This document shows positions 26,127-35,903 of a DNA stretch of 64,000 nucleotides, in pieces. Each line of letters starts with the position of its first letter. Position 1 is the stretch's first letter. This DNA is from Butyrivibrio fibrisolvens (GTDB taxonomy: Bacteria > Bacillota > Clostridia > Lachnospirales > Lachnospiraceae), in assembly GCF_023206215.1 (NCBI RefSeq), contig NZ_CP065800.1:186001-250000 (forward strand). Reading direction: 5' to 3'. The position numbers and the translations under genes were made by a program. The notes beneath the pieces are model-generated. The model worked only from the letters and a program-made list of their open reading frames with translations. It searched no databases and was not told the origin of the DNA.

Positions 26127-26187
26127 AAGGGACGGAGTCAGCGGTTCATTTCTTGCAATGCAAGAAATCCGCTAACTCCGTCCTTTT
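26127..26187 (+). terminator. Xylanase terminator
   Basis: AAGGGACGGAGT and inner ATTTCTTGC stems pair with GCAAGAAAT and ACTCCGTCCTTTT around a three-base loop, ending in TTTT. Confidence 0.85.
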
Positions 26188-26289
26188 ATTATTTCCACTA
26201 AGAATGTTTTGGGTTTTATATCGATTCTTTATATGCCATCTGAACAAAATCATGTTATACTGTCTAGGTTATTAAGGAGAGTAAAAAAC

Positions 26290-27648
26290 ATGTCAGAACA
26301 AAGAAAAGAAAACAAGATGGGCGTAATGCCTGTCAAACAGCTCATTATCTCAATGTCCCTGCCCATGATGGTATCTATGCTGGTGCAGGCTCTTTACAAT
26401 GTTGTAGACAGCATCTTCGTTGCTAAGATCAGTGAGAATGCTCTTACAGCTGTAACACTTGCATTCCCTATGCAGAACCTGATGATAGCACTTGCATCAG
26501 GAACAGGTGTTGGTATCAATTCATTATTATCAAGATCACTTGGTGAAAAAAAATATGACAGATCTGATGCTGCCGCTAATACCGGAATACTACTTACTAT
26601 CATGAACTTCGTTGTATTCCTTATTATAGGTATTTTCGGTTCCAGAGCTTTTATCGCTTCACAGACAAGCGACACTGCCATCATCGAAGACGGCGCAGCA
26701 TACCTTGGAATAGTTGCTACCCTGTCACTTGGACTCTTCTGTCAGGTTACATTTGAAAGGCTCCTTCAATCAACAGGAAGAACAGTATATAGTATGATCT
26801 CTCAGCTGACAGGCGCTGTTATCAACATCATCTTCGACCCTATCATGATCTTCGGTCTTCTTGGATGTCCCAAGCTCGGAGTTGCAGGTGCAGCATATGC
26901 AACAGTACTGGGTCAAAGCATAGCAGCTGTTGTAGGACTTATACTTAATATCAAATACAACCATGATATCAAGATCAAACTTTCTAATATATTTAAACCC
27001 AAAGCTGAAATCATAGGACAGATTTATATGGTAGGAGTTCCTTCCATCCTCATGATGTCAATAGGATCAATCATGACTTATCTTATGAATCAGATTCTGA
27101 TTGCATTTTCAACAACAGCAGCTGCTGTATTTGGCGTATATTTCAAACTTCAGAGTTTCTTCTTCATGCCTATCTTTGGTATGAACAATGGTGTCATACC
27201 TGTTCTTGCTTACAACTATGGAGCCAAAAACAAAAAGAGAATTGATGATTCTTTAAAATTTGCATTTGCTCTTGCTATTACTATCATGATTGTCGGAACC
27301 ATAGTATTTGAGCTCATCCCGGGGGCACTACTAAAAATGTTTGATGCATCAGATGATATGCTTGCAATAGGAATACCGGCACTTAGGATCATAGCCGTAC
27401 ACTTCCCGGTTGCTGCTGCCTCAATTGTTATGGGCTCCATATTCCAGGCCTTTGCCAAGAGCATTTATTCACTGTTCGTATCCATAGGCAGACAGCTGGT
27501 GGTACTTATACCTGTTGCATATCTGCTATCACTTACAGGCAATCTTAATGCAGTATGGCTCGCCTTCCCTATATCTGAAGTAGTCTCATTTATCTTATCT
27601 TTGGTATTTTTCAAAATTGTATATAGCTCAACTGTAAAGAAAATGTAA
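26290..27648 (+). CDS. MATE family efflux transporter
   Basis: The protein of about 452 residues has twelve predicted membrane helices in two MatE repeats (SMPMMVSMLVQALYNVVDSIFV; and the second starting about residue 235, GVPSILMMSIGSIMTYLMNQ). MATE proteins export cationic drugs or metabolites in exchange for Na+ or H+. The frame opens at 26209, but AAGGAGAG lies 7-8 bases before the ATG at 26290 (MSEQRKENKMG). It is monocistronic. A second, distinct MATE gene is at 37407. Confidence 0.88.
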   Translation: MSEQRKENKMGVMPVKQLIISMSLPMMVSMLVQALYNVVDSIFVAKISENALTAVTLAFPMQNLMIALASGTGVGINSLLSRSLGEKKYDRSDAAANTGILLTIMNFVVFLIIGIFGSRAFIASQTSDTAIIEDGAAYLGIVATLSLGLFCQVTFERLLQSTGRTVYSMISQLTGAVINIIFDPIMIFGLLGCPKLGVAGAAYATVLGQSIAAVVGLILNIKYNHDIKIKLSNIFKPKAEIIGQIYMVGVPSILMMSIGSIMTYLMNQILIAFSTTAAAVFGVYFKLQSFFFMPIFGMNNGVIPVLAYNYGAKNKKRIDDSLKFAFALAITIMIVGTIVFELIPGALLKMFDASDDMLAIGIPALRIIAVHFPVAAASIVMGSIFQAFAKSIYSLFVSIGRQLVVLIPVAYLLSLTGNLNAVWLAFPISEVVSFILSLVFFKIVYSSTVKKM

Positions 27649-27656
27649 GAAACACA

Positions 27657-27699
27657 AAAGACTGTAATATATACCTACAATGTACATATTACAGTCTTT
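27657..27699 (+). terminator. MATE transporter terminator
   Basis: AAAGACTGTAATAT pairs perfectly with ATATTACAGTCTTT around a 15-base loop. Confidence 0.8.
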
Positions 27700-27769
27700 A
27701 TCAATATGTCAGCGATCTAAGGCTTAAATCAATCCGTGGATAAAAAAGAGAAATTTGAGCATGAAAAAA

Positions 27770-27843
<74 letters not shown>

Positions 27844-28125
27844 ATAGATAAAATATAGATTTATATACAACGCTCTGATATACGAGCGATACCACGCTAT
27901 ATATAAACGAAAGGATACTGCACTGAAAGGGTGGAACAATATAAATCGTGCTGCAGCGCATCTGTAAATCATCCGAAGTACATGAAGCCCGCTTTGAAAT
28001 CCTTTCGGTATTGCTGAGACATCAATAAATCAAATAAAAATCATAGACAATTCAAAAAACATCCATCTCAACAGCATTTAGAATCATACAACAAGTATGT
28101 ATGCAGTGTCAAGCACTTTTTTAGT
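27844..28125. other. Intergenic gap
   Basis: AT-rich DNA between tRNA-Pro and the peptide transporter. It presumably holds the tRNA promoter on the minus strand, but I see no clear -35/-10 pair. Confidence 0.4.
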
Positions 28126-28190
28126 AAAAGTGGATATAAAATCTTCTGAAAATCATATGATTGTGGGTCATGATCTTATATCCACTTTTT
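28126..28190. terminator. Terminator of the opp operon
   Basis: AAAAGTGGATATAA pairs with TTATATCCACTTTT around a loop of about 36 bases; A/T tracts on both sides. Confidence 0.75.
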
Positions 28191-28237
28191 GATAAGCTTA
28201 TTGATGATATTATGTCATAAACTACGAATATGCACTA

Positions 28238-29176
28238 TTATCCCTTAGTCCATGCCTTAAACTCATCATCCGTACACTTAACAAAGTGAGTTCCGCTTAC
28301 CAGATGCTCTGTACCCTTGTTATAATCTATTCCCGATGTCTTGTAGTCATAGCTTATAGCTTCGCGGTTCTTTTCAAGCTCAGGGTTTGGAATAGGAATC
28401 GCAGACAGAAGACTCTTTGTATAAGGGTGAACAGGGTTATTAAATATCTCGTCAGTAGTACCTGTCTCTAAGAGGTGTCCCAGATGCAGTACTCCTATCC
28501 TGTCAGATATATACTTAACCATTGAAAGGTCATGAGCTATGAACAGATATGCTGTTCCGAGCTCTTCCTGAATATCTTTCATAAGGTTTACAACCTGAGC
28601 CTGGATAGATACGTCAAGAGCTGATATACACTCATCCGCAATTACAAGCTTTGGATTTAAGATAAGTGCTCTTGCAATTCCAACTCTTTGTCTCTGACCA
28701 CCAGAAAACTGATGAGGGTAGCGGTCTGCATGTTCTTTGGCAAGGCCTACCTTTTGAAGGATCGCTTCTACTTTCTTATCTCTTTCTAACTTACTCTTAC
28801 ATACGTGATGAATATCAAGAGCTTCACCGATGATGTCCTTGATCTTCTTTCTTGGATTAAGAGAAGCCATAGGATCCTGGAAGATCATCTGCATCTGAAC
28901 ACGGAGATTTTCTTTGGTATGCCTATTCATCTTTCCGGATATATCCATTCCGCAGAAGTTTATCTTACCTTCTGTGGGATCATATAGCCTTATGATACTT
29001 CTTCCTATTGTAGACTTACCTGAACCTGACTCACCAACAAGTCCATATGTTTCGCCAGGATATACCTTAAAGCTTACATTCTCAACAGCCTTGACTGTAT
29101 ATGTAGAGCTTACGGGGAAATACTGTCTAAGTCCCTCTACTTCAAGAAGAGGCGCTGCATTATAATTAGCTGACAT
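28238..29176 (-). CDS. oppF: Oligopeptide ABC transporter ATP-binding protein (OppF)
   Basis: This 312-residue ATPase has Walker A GESGSGKST, Q-loop IFQDPMASLNPRKKI, signature SGGQRQRVGIARAL and Walker B LVIADECISALD. The C-terminal extension (VHPYTKSLLSAIPIPNPE) is typical of the Opp/Dpp subfamily. It pairs with OppD and powers peptide uptake. Its start overlaps the OppD stop by 11 bases, so the two are translationally coupled. It is the last gene of a five-gene minus-strand operon. Confidence 0.93.
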   Translation of the reverse strand: MSANYNAAPLLEVEGLRQYFPVSSTYTVKAVENVSFKVYPGETYGLVGESGSGKSTIGRSIIRLYDPTEGKINFCGMDISGKMNRHTKENLRVQMQMIFQDPMASLNPRKKIKDIIGEALDIHHVCKSKLERDKKVEAILQKVGLAKEHADRYPHQFSGGQRQRVGIARALILNPKLVIADECISALDVSIQAQVVNLMKDIQEELGTAYLFIAHDLSMVKYISDRIGVLHLGHLLETGTTDEIFNNPVHPYTKSLLSAIPIPNPELEKNREAISYDYKTSGIDYNKGTEHLVSGTHFVKCTDDEFKAWTKG

Positions 29177-30296
29177 GTGCCTTGGCCTCCTTTTTCATTC
29201 TTTCTATTCTAGCCTTAAGCTCCTGCGGCATCTCAACCTTTGGAGCTCTCTTGTCAAGAAGCCATGTAGCTGCTGAATGTGTTTCTGTAATCTTGAACAT
29301 AGGCGGCTCAAGCTTATCATCTATCTCAAGAGCATAGGCATTTCTTGGCGCAAAGGCATCACCCTCTTTTTCATGAAGAAGATTTGGAGGTGAACCAGGA
29401 ATTGTATAAAGTCTGTCATCATCTGTGCCAAGGTCAGGCATAGCTGATAAGAGTCCCCATGTATACGGGTGTCTTGGATCATAGAAGATCTCGTTGATAT
29501 TACCAACTTCTACGATCTTACCTGCATACATAACGTTGACATAATCAGCAACTTTGGCTACTACGCCAAGGTCATGTGTGATGTAGATAACTGCAATATC
29601 TCTCTCCTTTTGAACCTTCTTGATAAGCTCAAGGATCTTGGCCTGAATATTAACATCAAGAGCTGTAGTTGGCTCATCACAGATAAGAAGATCCGGGTTA
29701 CAGGAAAGCGCTATAGCAATAACGACCCTCTGTCTCATACCACCGGAGAGCTGATGAGGATACTGCTTCATTCTCTTTTCGGCATCTTCTATACCAACTT
29801 CTTTTAAAAGCTCAACTGCTCTTTTATAAGCATCCTTCTTGTCGATCTTGTAGTGCCAGAGCATTCCTTCCATGATCTGCTTACCAATTGTCATGGTTGG
29901 ATCAAGACTGGTCATAGGATCCTGGAATACCATGGCTATCCTGCGGCCATTGATGTGCTTTCTGATCCACTTTTTATCCTTCTTAAGAATGTCAGCTTCT
30001 ATCCACTTTGCTGTCTCATCTTTGTCAGGATTATAGTCGATCCCGCCTTTATTATCGCGGTATCTGTAGATGATCTCTCCAGAGTTAACTACTGCATTCT
30101 TGGCAAGGATTCCCATGGCAGCGCGCATGGTTACTGACTTACCAGAACCCGACTCACCAACGATAGCAACAGTCTCCCCCTGATACAGATCTATATTCAC
30201 ACCGCGGATAGCATGTACATCTCCAGCGGTTGTCTTAAAGGTGATGTCAAGATTTTTGACATCAAGTATTTTTTCTCGTTTCTTTTCTTCACTCAT
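29166..30296 (-). CDS. oppD: Oligopeptide ABC transporter ATP-binding protein (OppD)
   Basis: This 376-residue ATPase has Walker A GESGSGKSV, signature LSGGMRQRVVIAIAL, Walker B LLICDEPTTALD and the Opp-type C-terminal region (HPYTWGLLSAMPDLG). An insertion of about 35 residues after the first helix (YRDNKGGIDYNPDKDETAKW) makes it longer than the usual 330-350. It lies 7 bases after OppC. Confidence 0.93.
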   Translation of the reverse strand: MSEEKKREKILDVKNLDITFKTTAGDVHAIRGVNIDLYQGETVAIVGESGSGKSVTMRAAMGILAKNAVVNSGEIIYRYRDNKGGIDYNPDKDETAKWIEADILKKDKKWIRKHINGRRIAMVFQDPMTSLDPTMTIGKQIMEGMLWHYKIDKKDAYKRAVELLKEVGIEDAEKRMKQYPHQLSGGMRQRVVIAIALSCNPDLLICDEPTTALDVNIQAKILELIKKVQKERDIAVIYITHDLGVVAKVADYVNVMYAGKIVEVGNINEIFYDPRHPYTWGLLSAMPDLGTDDDRLYTIPGSPPNLLHEKEGDAFAPRNAYALEIDDKLEPPMFKITETHSAATWLLDKRAPKVEMPQELKARIERMKKEAKAHVS

Positions 30297-30303
30297 GTCG
30301 CAG

Positions 30304-31398
30304 TTACATCTCCTTTAACTTAGGATCAAGAGCTTCTCTGAGTCCATCAGCCACCAGGTTAAAGCTCAGCATCAGAAGTGCCATCACAACAATAGGCGGG
30401 ATGATCTGATAAGGATGAGTTGTAAAACTGTTGAATCCTTCAGAGATAAGTGATCCCAGTGAACATCTTGGTACAGGAATTCCAAGTCCGACGAATGACA
30501 GGAATGCCTCTGTGAAAATAGCTGTAGGAATTGAGAACATAACCTGTGTGATGATAGGTCCGATTATGTTAGGAAGTACCTCACTAAAGATTATGTGGAG
30601 GTTACCTGCTCCAAGGGTTCTTGATGCCAGTACAAACTCCTGCTCCTTGAGTTTTAGCATCTCAGCTCTGGCAATTCGGCTCATGCCAACCCATTCAGTC
30701 AGCATCAAGGCTACGATGATCGTGATCATACCTGGCTTAAATACCAAAAGAAGAAGTGTTACGATTACCAGCCTTGGAATACCATTGGCTATCTCAAGTA
30801 TTCTCTGCATCACCATATCCACTTTGCCGCCAAAGTATCCTGAGATAAGGCCATAACTCATTCCAATGATCATATCGATGATCGCAGCTGCTACTGCGAT
30901 TATGAGTGAAACCTGGGCACCGGACCATGTCCTTGTCCAGATATCTCTTCCGAAATTGTCACTTCCAAACCAATAGAAAGTATCCGGAAGCTTTTTTTCA
31001 AAATAGTAGTTAACTGTCTTGGTTCCTGATGTAGTCTTGATATTCTCATGTCCGTCAAAAAAGCCTGTGTACTCAACAATAGGGATTCTTGGCGCAAGGT
31101 TTTTGAGTTCAAGATTCTGTCCTGAGTATGTGTACTCATTCATTACAGGTCCTACGAATGCAAAAAAGATAATAACAAGAACGAAGATAAGACCAAATAC
31201 AGCGCTCTTTTTGCGTTTGAATCTTGCAACTACTTCTTTCCAGAAATTCTGTGATGCAAAGTTTGTATCCACAAAATCATCTGCTGTTTTTCCCTTTAAT
31301 CTGAAATCAGATTCAACTGGGACGTAGGGCTTATTTTCAACCACTTTAAGTCCTTCTGATACGTAGGGCTCTTTTTTTAATGCTGAAATTTCTGACAT
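30304..31398 (-). CDS. oppC: Oligopeptide ABC transporter permease (OppC)
   Basis: The permease of about 364 residues has a long cytoplasmic N-terminus, a first helix (VFGLIFVLVIIFFAFVGPVMN), an extracellular insertion, and the EAA loop (LASRTLGAGNLHIIFSEVLPN). It ends DGLREALDPKLKEM, characteristic of OppC. The start at 31398 is set by AAAGGAGGG about 9 bases upstream; the frame extends to 31422 without a better site. Only one base separates it from OppB. Confidence 0.92.
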   Translation of the reverse strand: MSEISALKKEPYVSEGLKVVENKPYVPVESDFRLKGKTADDFVDTNFASQNFWKEVVARFKRKKSAVFGLIFVLVIIFFAFVGPVMNEYTYSGQNLELKNLAPRIPIVEYTGFFDGHENIKTTSGTKTVNYYFEKKLPDTFYWFGSDNFGRDIWTRTWSGAQVSLIIAVAAAIIDMIIGMSYGLISGYFGGKVDMVMQRILEIANGIPRLVIVTLLLLVFKPGMITIIVALMLTEWVGMSRIARAEMLKLKEQEFVLASRTLGAGNLHIIFSEVLPNIIGPIITQVMFSIPTAIFTEAFLSFVGLGIPVPRCSLGSLISEGFNSFTTHPYQIIPPIVVMALLMLSFNLVADGLREALDPKLKEM

Positions 31399-31399
31399 A

Positions 31400-32335
31400 T
31401 CAGTCGCCCTCCTTTGCCACACGGATTCTAGGATCTATTACGCCGTAGAGAATATCTACAACCAACATGATACCTATGTACATTGCTGAATATATAAAGC
31501 TAAGGGCTATAACGACGTTATAGTCATTAGACTGGATTGCGTTTACAAGAAGTGATCCAACTCCAGGTATTGAAAAAATCTTTTCTACAACAAGTGAGCC
31601 TGTCATAAGATCAACAACAAGTGGTGCTAATACTGTGATAATCGGAATAAGAGCATTTCTGAGGGCATGGGCAAATACCAGCTTATTGCCAGAAAGACCC
31701 TTGGACTCTGCAAGAAGCATGTAGTCTGAACCAAGTACTTCGATCATCTCCGCTCTTGTGAATCTGGCTATGGAAGCCATGGTAAACATTGAAAGTGATA
31801 CGGAAGGAAGTACGCTTGAGCCTACAACATCTTTTGCTGAAAAGAGCATTGGAAACCATCCAAGCTTAAATCCAAACTGATAGGAAAGCGCCAAGGCAAA
31901 TACATATGAAGGAACTGATACACCGATTACTGAAATAACGGTTGCAAGAGTATCCCATACTGTATCTCTTTTAAATGCAGCCAGAAGTCCCAATAAAAGA
32001 CCTACAACTGCACCGATCAAAACCGCAGCAAATCCAACTCCAATTGAAATGGGAAGTCTTGACGCAATAAGCTGCGTAATAGGTGTGTTTTTGGAAATCT
32101 TATAACTAACCCCAAGGTCGCCTTTAAACATATTGATAACATATTGAAAGAACTGAATAACAATGGGCTTATCCAGGCCATATTTTGCATATAGAGCAGC
32201 CCTTTGTGATTCGTTGAGCTTCTCATCATTAAATGGAGAGCCAGGCATAAGCTGCATCAGTATGAAAAGAATAAGTGTTATGGCCAGCAATGTGAAAACT
32301 GCTGTGATTACTCGTTTTAATACGTATTTTTTCAT
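31400..32335 (-). CDS. oppB: Oligopeptide ABC transporter permease (OppB)
   Basis: The permease of about 311 residues begins MKKYVLKRVITAVFTLLAI, the usual OppB opening. It has QLMPGSPF, the KYGLDKPIVIQFFQYV loop and the EAA loop (LAESKGLSGNKLVFAHALRNALIPI). It ends GVIDPRIRVAKEGD. The ATG at 32335 fits the family; its ribosome site (GGGA) is weak, perhaps because the terminator-like hairpin before it limits expression relative to OppA. Confidence 0.92.
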   Translation of the reverse strand: MKKYVLKRVITAVFTLLAITLILFILMQLMPGSPFNDEKLNESQRAALYAKYGLDKPIVIQFFQYVINMFKGDLGVSYKISKNTPITQLIASRLPISIGVGFAAVLIGAVVGLLLGLLAAFKRDTVWDTLATVISVIGVSVPSYVFALALSYQFGFKLGWFPMLFSAKDVVGSSVLPSVSLSMFTMASIARFTRAEMIEVLGSDYMLLAESKGLSGNKLVFAHALRNALIPIITVLAPLVVDLMTGSLVVEKIFSIPGVGSLLVNAIQSNDYNVVIALSFIYSAMYIGIMLVVDILYGVIDPRIRVAKEGD

Positions 32336-32351
32336 AGTTGTCCCATAAGAT

Positions 32352-32395
32352 AAAAAGCGCGAGAAAAAGTAATTAATCACTACCCTTCCTCGCGC
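32352..32395 (-). terminator. Attenuating hairpin between oppA and oppB
   Basis: On the minus strand GCGCGAG pairs with CTCGCGC around about 25 bases and is followed by CTCGCGCTTTTT. Placed after the binding-protein gene, it should lower permease expression relative to OppA. Confidence 0.78.
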
Positions 32396-32418
32396 AGCAA
32401 TTTTTTTAATCTAATATT

Positions 32419-34122
32419 TTAGTTTTTAGTTGCGTTCTTATAAACTCTGTTAAGAGCTACAGGGTGGAACTCAATTCCTGAAACATTAGTAGAAATAAGT
32501 TCTGCGTTGCACTGTGTATAAAGAGGGAAAATAACTGCCTCATCCATTACGATCTTCTCAGCATCGTAAAGAGCTGCCCAGCGGGCCTCAGCATCCATAG
32601 CAGTCTCACCTGTTGTGCACTCAGCGATTATTGCATCGTACTCTGAATTACTCCAGAAACCGTAGTTGTTAGAGTTGTTAGTAACCCACATTCCAAGGTA
32701 TGTCATAGGATCTGCATAGTCAGGCCCCCAACGTGTAAGACCAAGTTCGAAGTCGCCATCCTGCATACGCTGTACTCTTTCCTTCTTAGGCATCTGCTGA
32801 AGTTCAACTGTAAGACCGGGAAGAGTTGTTTCAAGCTGCTCTTTTACTACCTGTGCTACCTTAATTGGAGCATCATCTGCATCGTGGATCAATGTGATAG
32901 TAATCTCGGATACGCCAAGTTCCTCAAGTCCCTTGTTCCAGTACTCAAGTGCTGCATCAGCATCAAATCTGCAGACATCTGAGAACTTCTCCTGATCAGC
33001 AGAGAAGTCTGATCCATCAGGACCTGCTGCGAAGTCCATAGGAACTGCTGTATAAGTTGGAGCCGATCCATCTTTAAGGACGTCTGTTGTGATAGCTTCA
33101 CGGTTAAGTGCCATTGTGAATGCATAACGGATATTTACGTTCTGAAGCTCTTTTACTTCCTGAATGTTAGGGCTGATATACCAGAGGTATCCGGCACCGA
33201 TTGCTGTAAATGCAGGATCATCCTTGACCTGATCAACCTGCTCACCGTTAACAAGTGTTGTATCAAGGTCGCCGCTCTGATAGCTCATAAGAGCCTGCTG
33301 TGAATCCTGGATAACCTGATAGTTAAGACCAGCAAGCTTAACTGAGTCTGCTCCGTAATAATCAGGGTTCTTGGTAAGGTGGATAGTTGTTGCTGCAGGC
33401 TGGTAGTCATCAAGAATGAAAGCACCATTTGAGAGTGTTGTCTCAGGGCTTGTAGCAAAAGTATCCGCACAGCTTTCAAAGAAAGCCTGATTTATAGGAT
33501 AGAATGTTGGGAAATACATAAGACTAAGGAAATAACTTACAGGAACATTGAGTTTAACTTCAAGAGTCTTGTCATCAACAGCTGTTACGCCAAGTTCTGA
33601 CTTGTCCTTGGTTCCGTCAATGATATCCTGCGCATTAACGATCTGTCCGATATCGCTAAGCATATAAGAATATTCAGAAGCAATCTCAGGATCAACGGCC
33701 CTTTGCCATGCAAATACGAAATCTGCTGCAGTTACAGCCTCTCCATTGCTCCAGTTTGCATCGTCACGAAGATGGAATGTATATGTAAGACCATCATCAG
33801 ATACATCTACGCTTTCAGCTATCGCATAAACTGCCTGTCCATCTGCATCCATCTGCATAAGACCATCTGTATAGTCTGCAATAACCTCAAAAGAAGTACC
33901 ATCTGTTGCCTGCTGTGGATCCAGTGATTCAACAGGAGTCTCCAGCATGATATTAAGATCTGATGAGCCATCTCCTGATGCTGTTGTACCACCAGTCTGA
34001 GCTGCATCTGTATTACCTGAATTTTCTGATTCTGTTACGCCATTAACTGCAGAGCTTCCGCATCCGATCATGCTAAGCGCAAGCGTAGACGCAAGAACTA
34101 CAGACAATAACTTTTTTTTCAT
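32419..34122 (-). CDS. oppA: Oligopeptide-binding lipoprotein (OppA, SBP family 5)
   Basis: This 567-residue protein has a lipoprotein signal (MKKKLLSVVLASTLALSMIGCGSS, lipobox MIGC), then a Gly/Ser/Thr linker and the family-5 fold: LDPQQATDGTSFEVIADYTDGLM, YTFHLRDDANWSNGEAVTAADFVFAWQRAVDP, the peptide-binding protein signature. It binds peptides outside the membrane for OppBCDF. First gene of the operon. Confidence 0.93.
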   Translation of the reverse strand: MKKKLLSVVLASTLALSMIGCGSSAVNGVTESENSGNTDAAQTGGTTASGDGSSDLNIMLETPVESLDPQQATDGTSFEVIADYTDGLMQMDADGQAVYAIAESVDVSDDGLTYTFHLRDDANWSNGEAVTAADFVFAWQRAVDPEIASEYSYMLSDIGQIVNAQDIIDGTKDKSELGVTAVDDKTLEVKLNVPVSYFLSLMYFPTFYPINQAFFESCADTFATSPETTLSNGAFILDDYQPAATTIHLTKNPDYYGADSVKLAGLNYQVIQDSQQALMSYQSGDLDTTLVNGEQVDQVKDDPAFTAIGAGYLWYISPNIQEVKELQNVNIRYAFTMALNREAITTDVLKDGSAPTYTAVPMDFAAGPDGSDFSADQEKFSDVCRFDADAALEYWNKGLEELGVSEITITLIHDADDAPIKVAQVVKEQLETTLPGLTVELQQMPKKERVQRMQDGDFELGLTRWGPDYADPMTYLGMWVTNNSNNYGFWSNSEYDAIIAECTTGETAMDAEARWAALYDAEKIVMDEAVIFPLYTQCNAELISTNVSGIEFHPVALNRVYKNATKN

Positions 34123-34276
34123 AATTCTTCCTCCCTTTTAAGATTATATACATGTATACAATTGATGATTATTAATCATACTAAGCGCATAAACATACAT
34201 ATGTCAACAAAAACTTTATCACTTTAAACAATTTATGCATCAACGCGCCTATCGGATAAAGCGCCAAACGCTAAAA

Positions 34277-34320
34277 AACAGGATAAATGCGGGGGTTGCA
34301 GCATCTATCCTGTTAAAAAA
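34277..34320 (-). terminator. Terminator of the rlmI-like gene
   Basis: AACAGGATA pairs with TATCCTGTT; on the minus strand TTTTTT follows. It stands between the methyltransferase end and the oppA start. Confidence 0.78.
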
Positions 34321-34406
34321 TTATATCCGTTATATATTTTTCTTATAACAATTGCCTTAAGTTTGATCTGGTGTTCAAAAACTCACTTTATATTTATACG
34401 GCACTA

Positions 34407-35708
34407 TCAGATCTCGTCTACTACCTGGAAGATCACGAACTTAAGATAATATGATGTATCATTGGCCCACAGTATCGGATGGTCAGGCCCCTGCTGGCGG
34501 AACTCTATCTGGCGAAGGCGCTTGTGAGCATCTCTTGCTGCTTCCTTGATAGTCTTAAGGAATAGATCTTCGTCCATGAAGTGAGAACAGGAACATGTTG
34601 CAAGATATCCACCGTTTCTTACAAGGCGCATACCTCTTATATTGATCTCTCTGTATCCTGTTACAGCCTTTTTGATAGAAGCGCGTGACTTGGTGAATGC
34701 AGGAGGATCAAGGATTACTACGTCATAGAGCTCTCCGCTTCTTTCAAGAGAAGGCAGAAGGTCAAATATATCTGCGCACTTGTATCCTGCAACGCCGCTT
34801 TCGTCTTCTAAAGGGACGCTGTCACCTTCATACTTTCTTGCATCAAATCCGTTAAGACGCGCATTCTCCATAGCCTGATCTATGGCAAGGTCTGAGGCAT
34901 CTACTGATAATATAGACTTAGCACCTCCTGCCATAGCATTAAGGCCAAATGAACCTGTATGCGTGAAGCAGTCAAGAACCCTTGCATTCTTACAAAGAGT
35001 TCTTATAGACATACGATTGAGCTTCTGGTCAAGGAAAAATCCTGTCTTCTGGCCGTCTTTAACATCAACTATGTATTTGATATCATTCTCTACTATCTCA
35101 ACATTTGTATCAAACTCAGCTCCGATAAAACCCTTGGTACGCTCAAGTCCCTCAAGTTCTCTAACCTTGGCATCACTTCTTTCATATACTCCGCGGATCT
35201 TGATGCCGTCTTTTTCAAGAACTTCTTTGCACAGATCTATTATCATATCTTTCATCTTGTCAGTACCAAGTGCAAGAGACTCTATAACAAGACAATCGTT
35301 AAACTTATCAATTGTGATCCCGGGAAGGAAATCTGCCTCGCCAAATATAAGACGGCAGGAATCAGAAGTCACACCTTCGTATCTAAAGAGCTTGCCATCA
35401 AATCCGTATATGGCCTTTCTATAATTCCATGCATTCTGAACCCTGGTTCTTATAAGAGCTTCATCAACCTTGTTGTCCTTCTTTCTTGACATCAGGCGGA
35501 CTCTTATCTTGGATATATCATTGATAAAACCATATCCAAGGAAGAAATCATCAAAATCGTGAACTTCAACAATATCACCATTTTCATAGCTTCCTGTAAC
35601 CTTGGCTATCTCATTATCAAAAACCCAAAGTCCTCCTGCTTTAATAGTGCGGCCCTCGCCTTTTTTCAAAATAATCTTTGCATCTGATATGGAAATTGTA
35701 TTACTCAT
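34407..35708 (-). CDS. rlmI: Class I SAM-dependent rRNA methyltransferase (RlmI-like)
   Basis: This 433-residue protein has an N-terminal PUA domain (AKIILKKGEGRTIKAGGLWVFDNEI) and a RlmI-type methyltransferase: DGQKTGFFLDQKLNR, VLDCFTHTGSFGLNAMAGGA (SAM motif I), VVILDPPAFTKSRA (NPPY-like motif IV), and GGYLATCSCSHFMDEDLF with a conserved Cys. RlmI makes m5C1962 in 23S rRNA of E. coli; family members in other bacteria are assumed to act on rRNA. Monocistronic on the minus strand. Confidence 0.88.
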   Translation of the reverse strand: MSNTISISDAKIILKKGEGRTIKAGGLWVFDNEIAKVTGSYENGDIVEVHDFDDFFLGYGFINDISKIRVRLMSRKKDNKVDEALIRTRVQNAWNYRKAIYGFDGKLFRYEGVTSDSCRLIFGEADFLPGITIDKFNDCLVIESLALGTDKMKDMIIDLCKEVLEKDGIKIRGVYERSDAKVRELEGLERTKGFIGAEFDTNVEIVENDIKYIVDVKDGQKTGFFLDQKLNRMSIRTLCKNARVLDCFTHTGSFGLNAMAGGAKSILSVDASDLAIDQAMENARLNGFDARKYEGDSVPLEDESGVAGYKCADIFDLLPSLERSGELYDVVILDPPAFTKSRASIKKAVTGYREINIRGMRLVRNGGYLATCSCSHFMDEDLFLKTIKEAARDAHKRLRQIEFRQQGPDHPILWANDTSYYLKFVIFQVVDEI

Positions 35709-35811
35709 GTTAAACCTTTCTGTGCTATATTAAACAAAAGAATTGGACTATAATACTATACTCAAACTTCTTTTTTACACAACTATTCTACTAACTTTTT
35801 ATCGGATAGTC

Positions 35812-35900
35812 CATTTTCAAACTTATCAAAACGAATTGGCGCCGCGAGCTCCACCAATTTGAACTATCAGCCACTTTCTATGCTCGCGACATGAGGTTAA
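35812..35900 (+). repeat. Dispersed 5'-UTR hairpin element, copy E (diverged)
   Basis: The middle hairpin is AATTGG...CCAATT, an A-T to G-C paired change from AATTGA...TCAATT of the other copies. The first hairpin has lost its left arm. It ends TGCTCGCGACATGAGGTTA with AGG 7 bases before the NudC ATG. Confidence 0.8.
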
Positions 35901-35903
35901 TAT

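Noticed and set aside
34882..35489. Long plus-strand ORFs (180 and 176 residues) opposite the RlmI-like gene
   Set aside because: Antisense shadows of a well-supported gene, with no start signals or recognisable domain.
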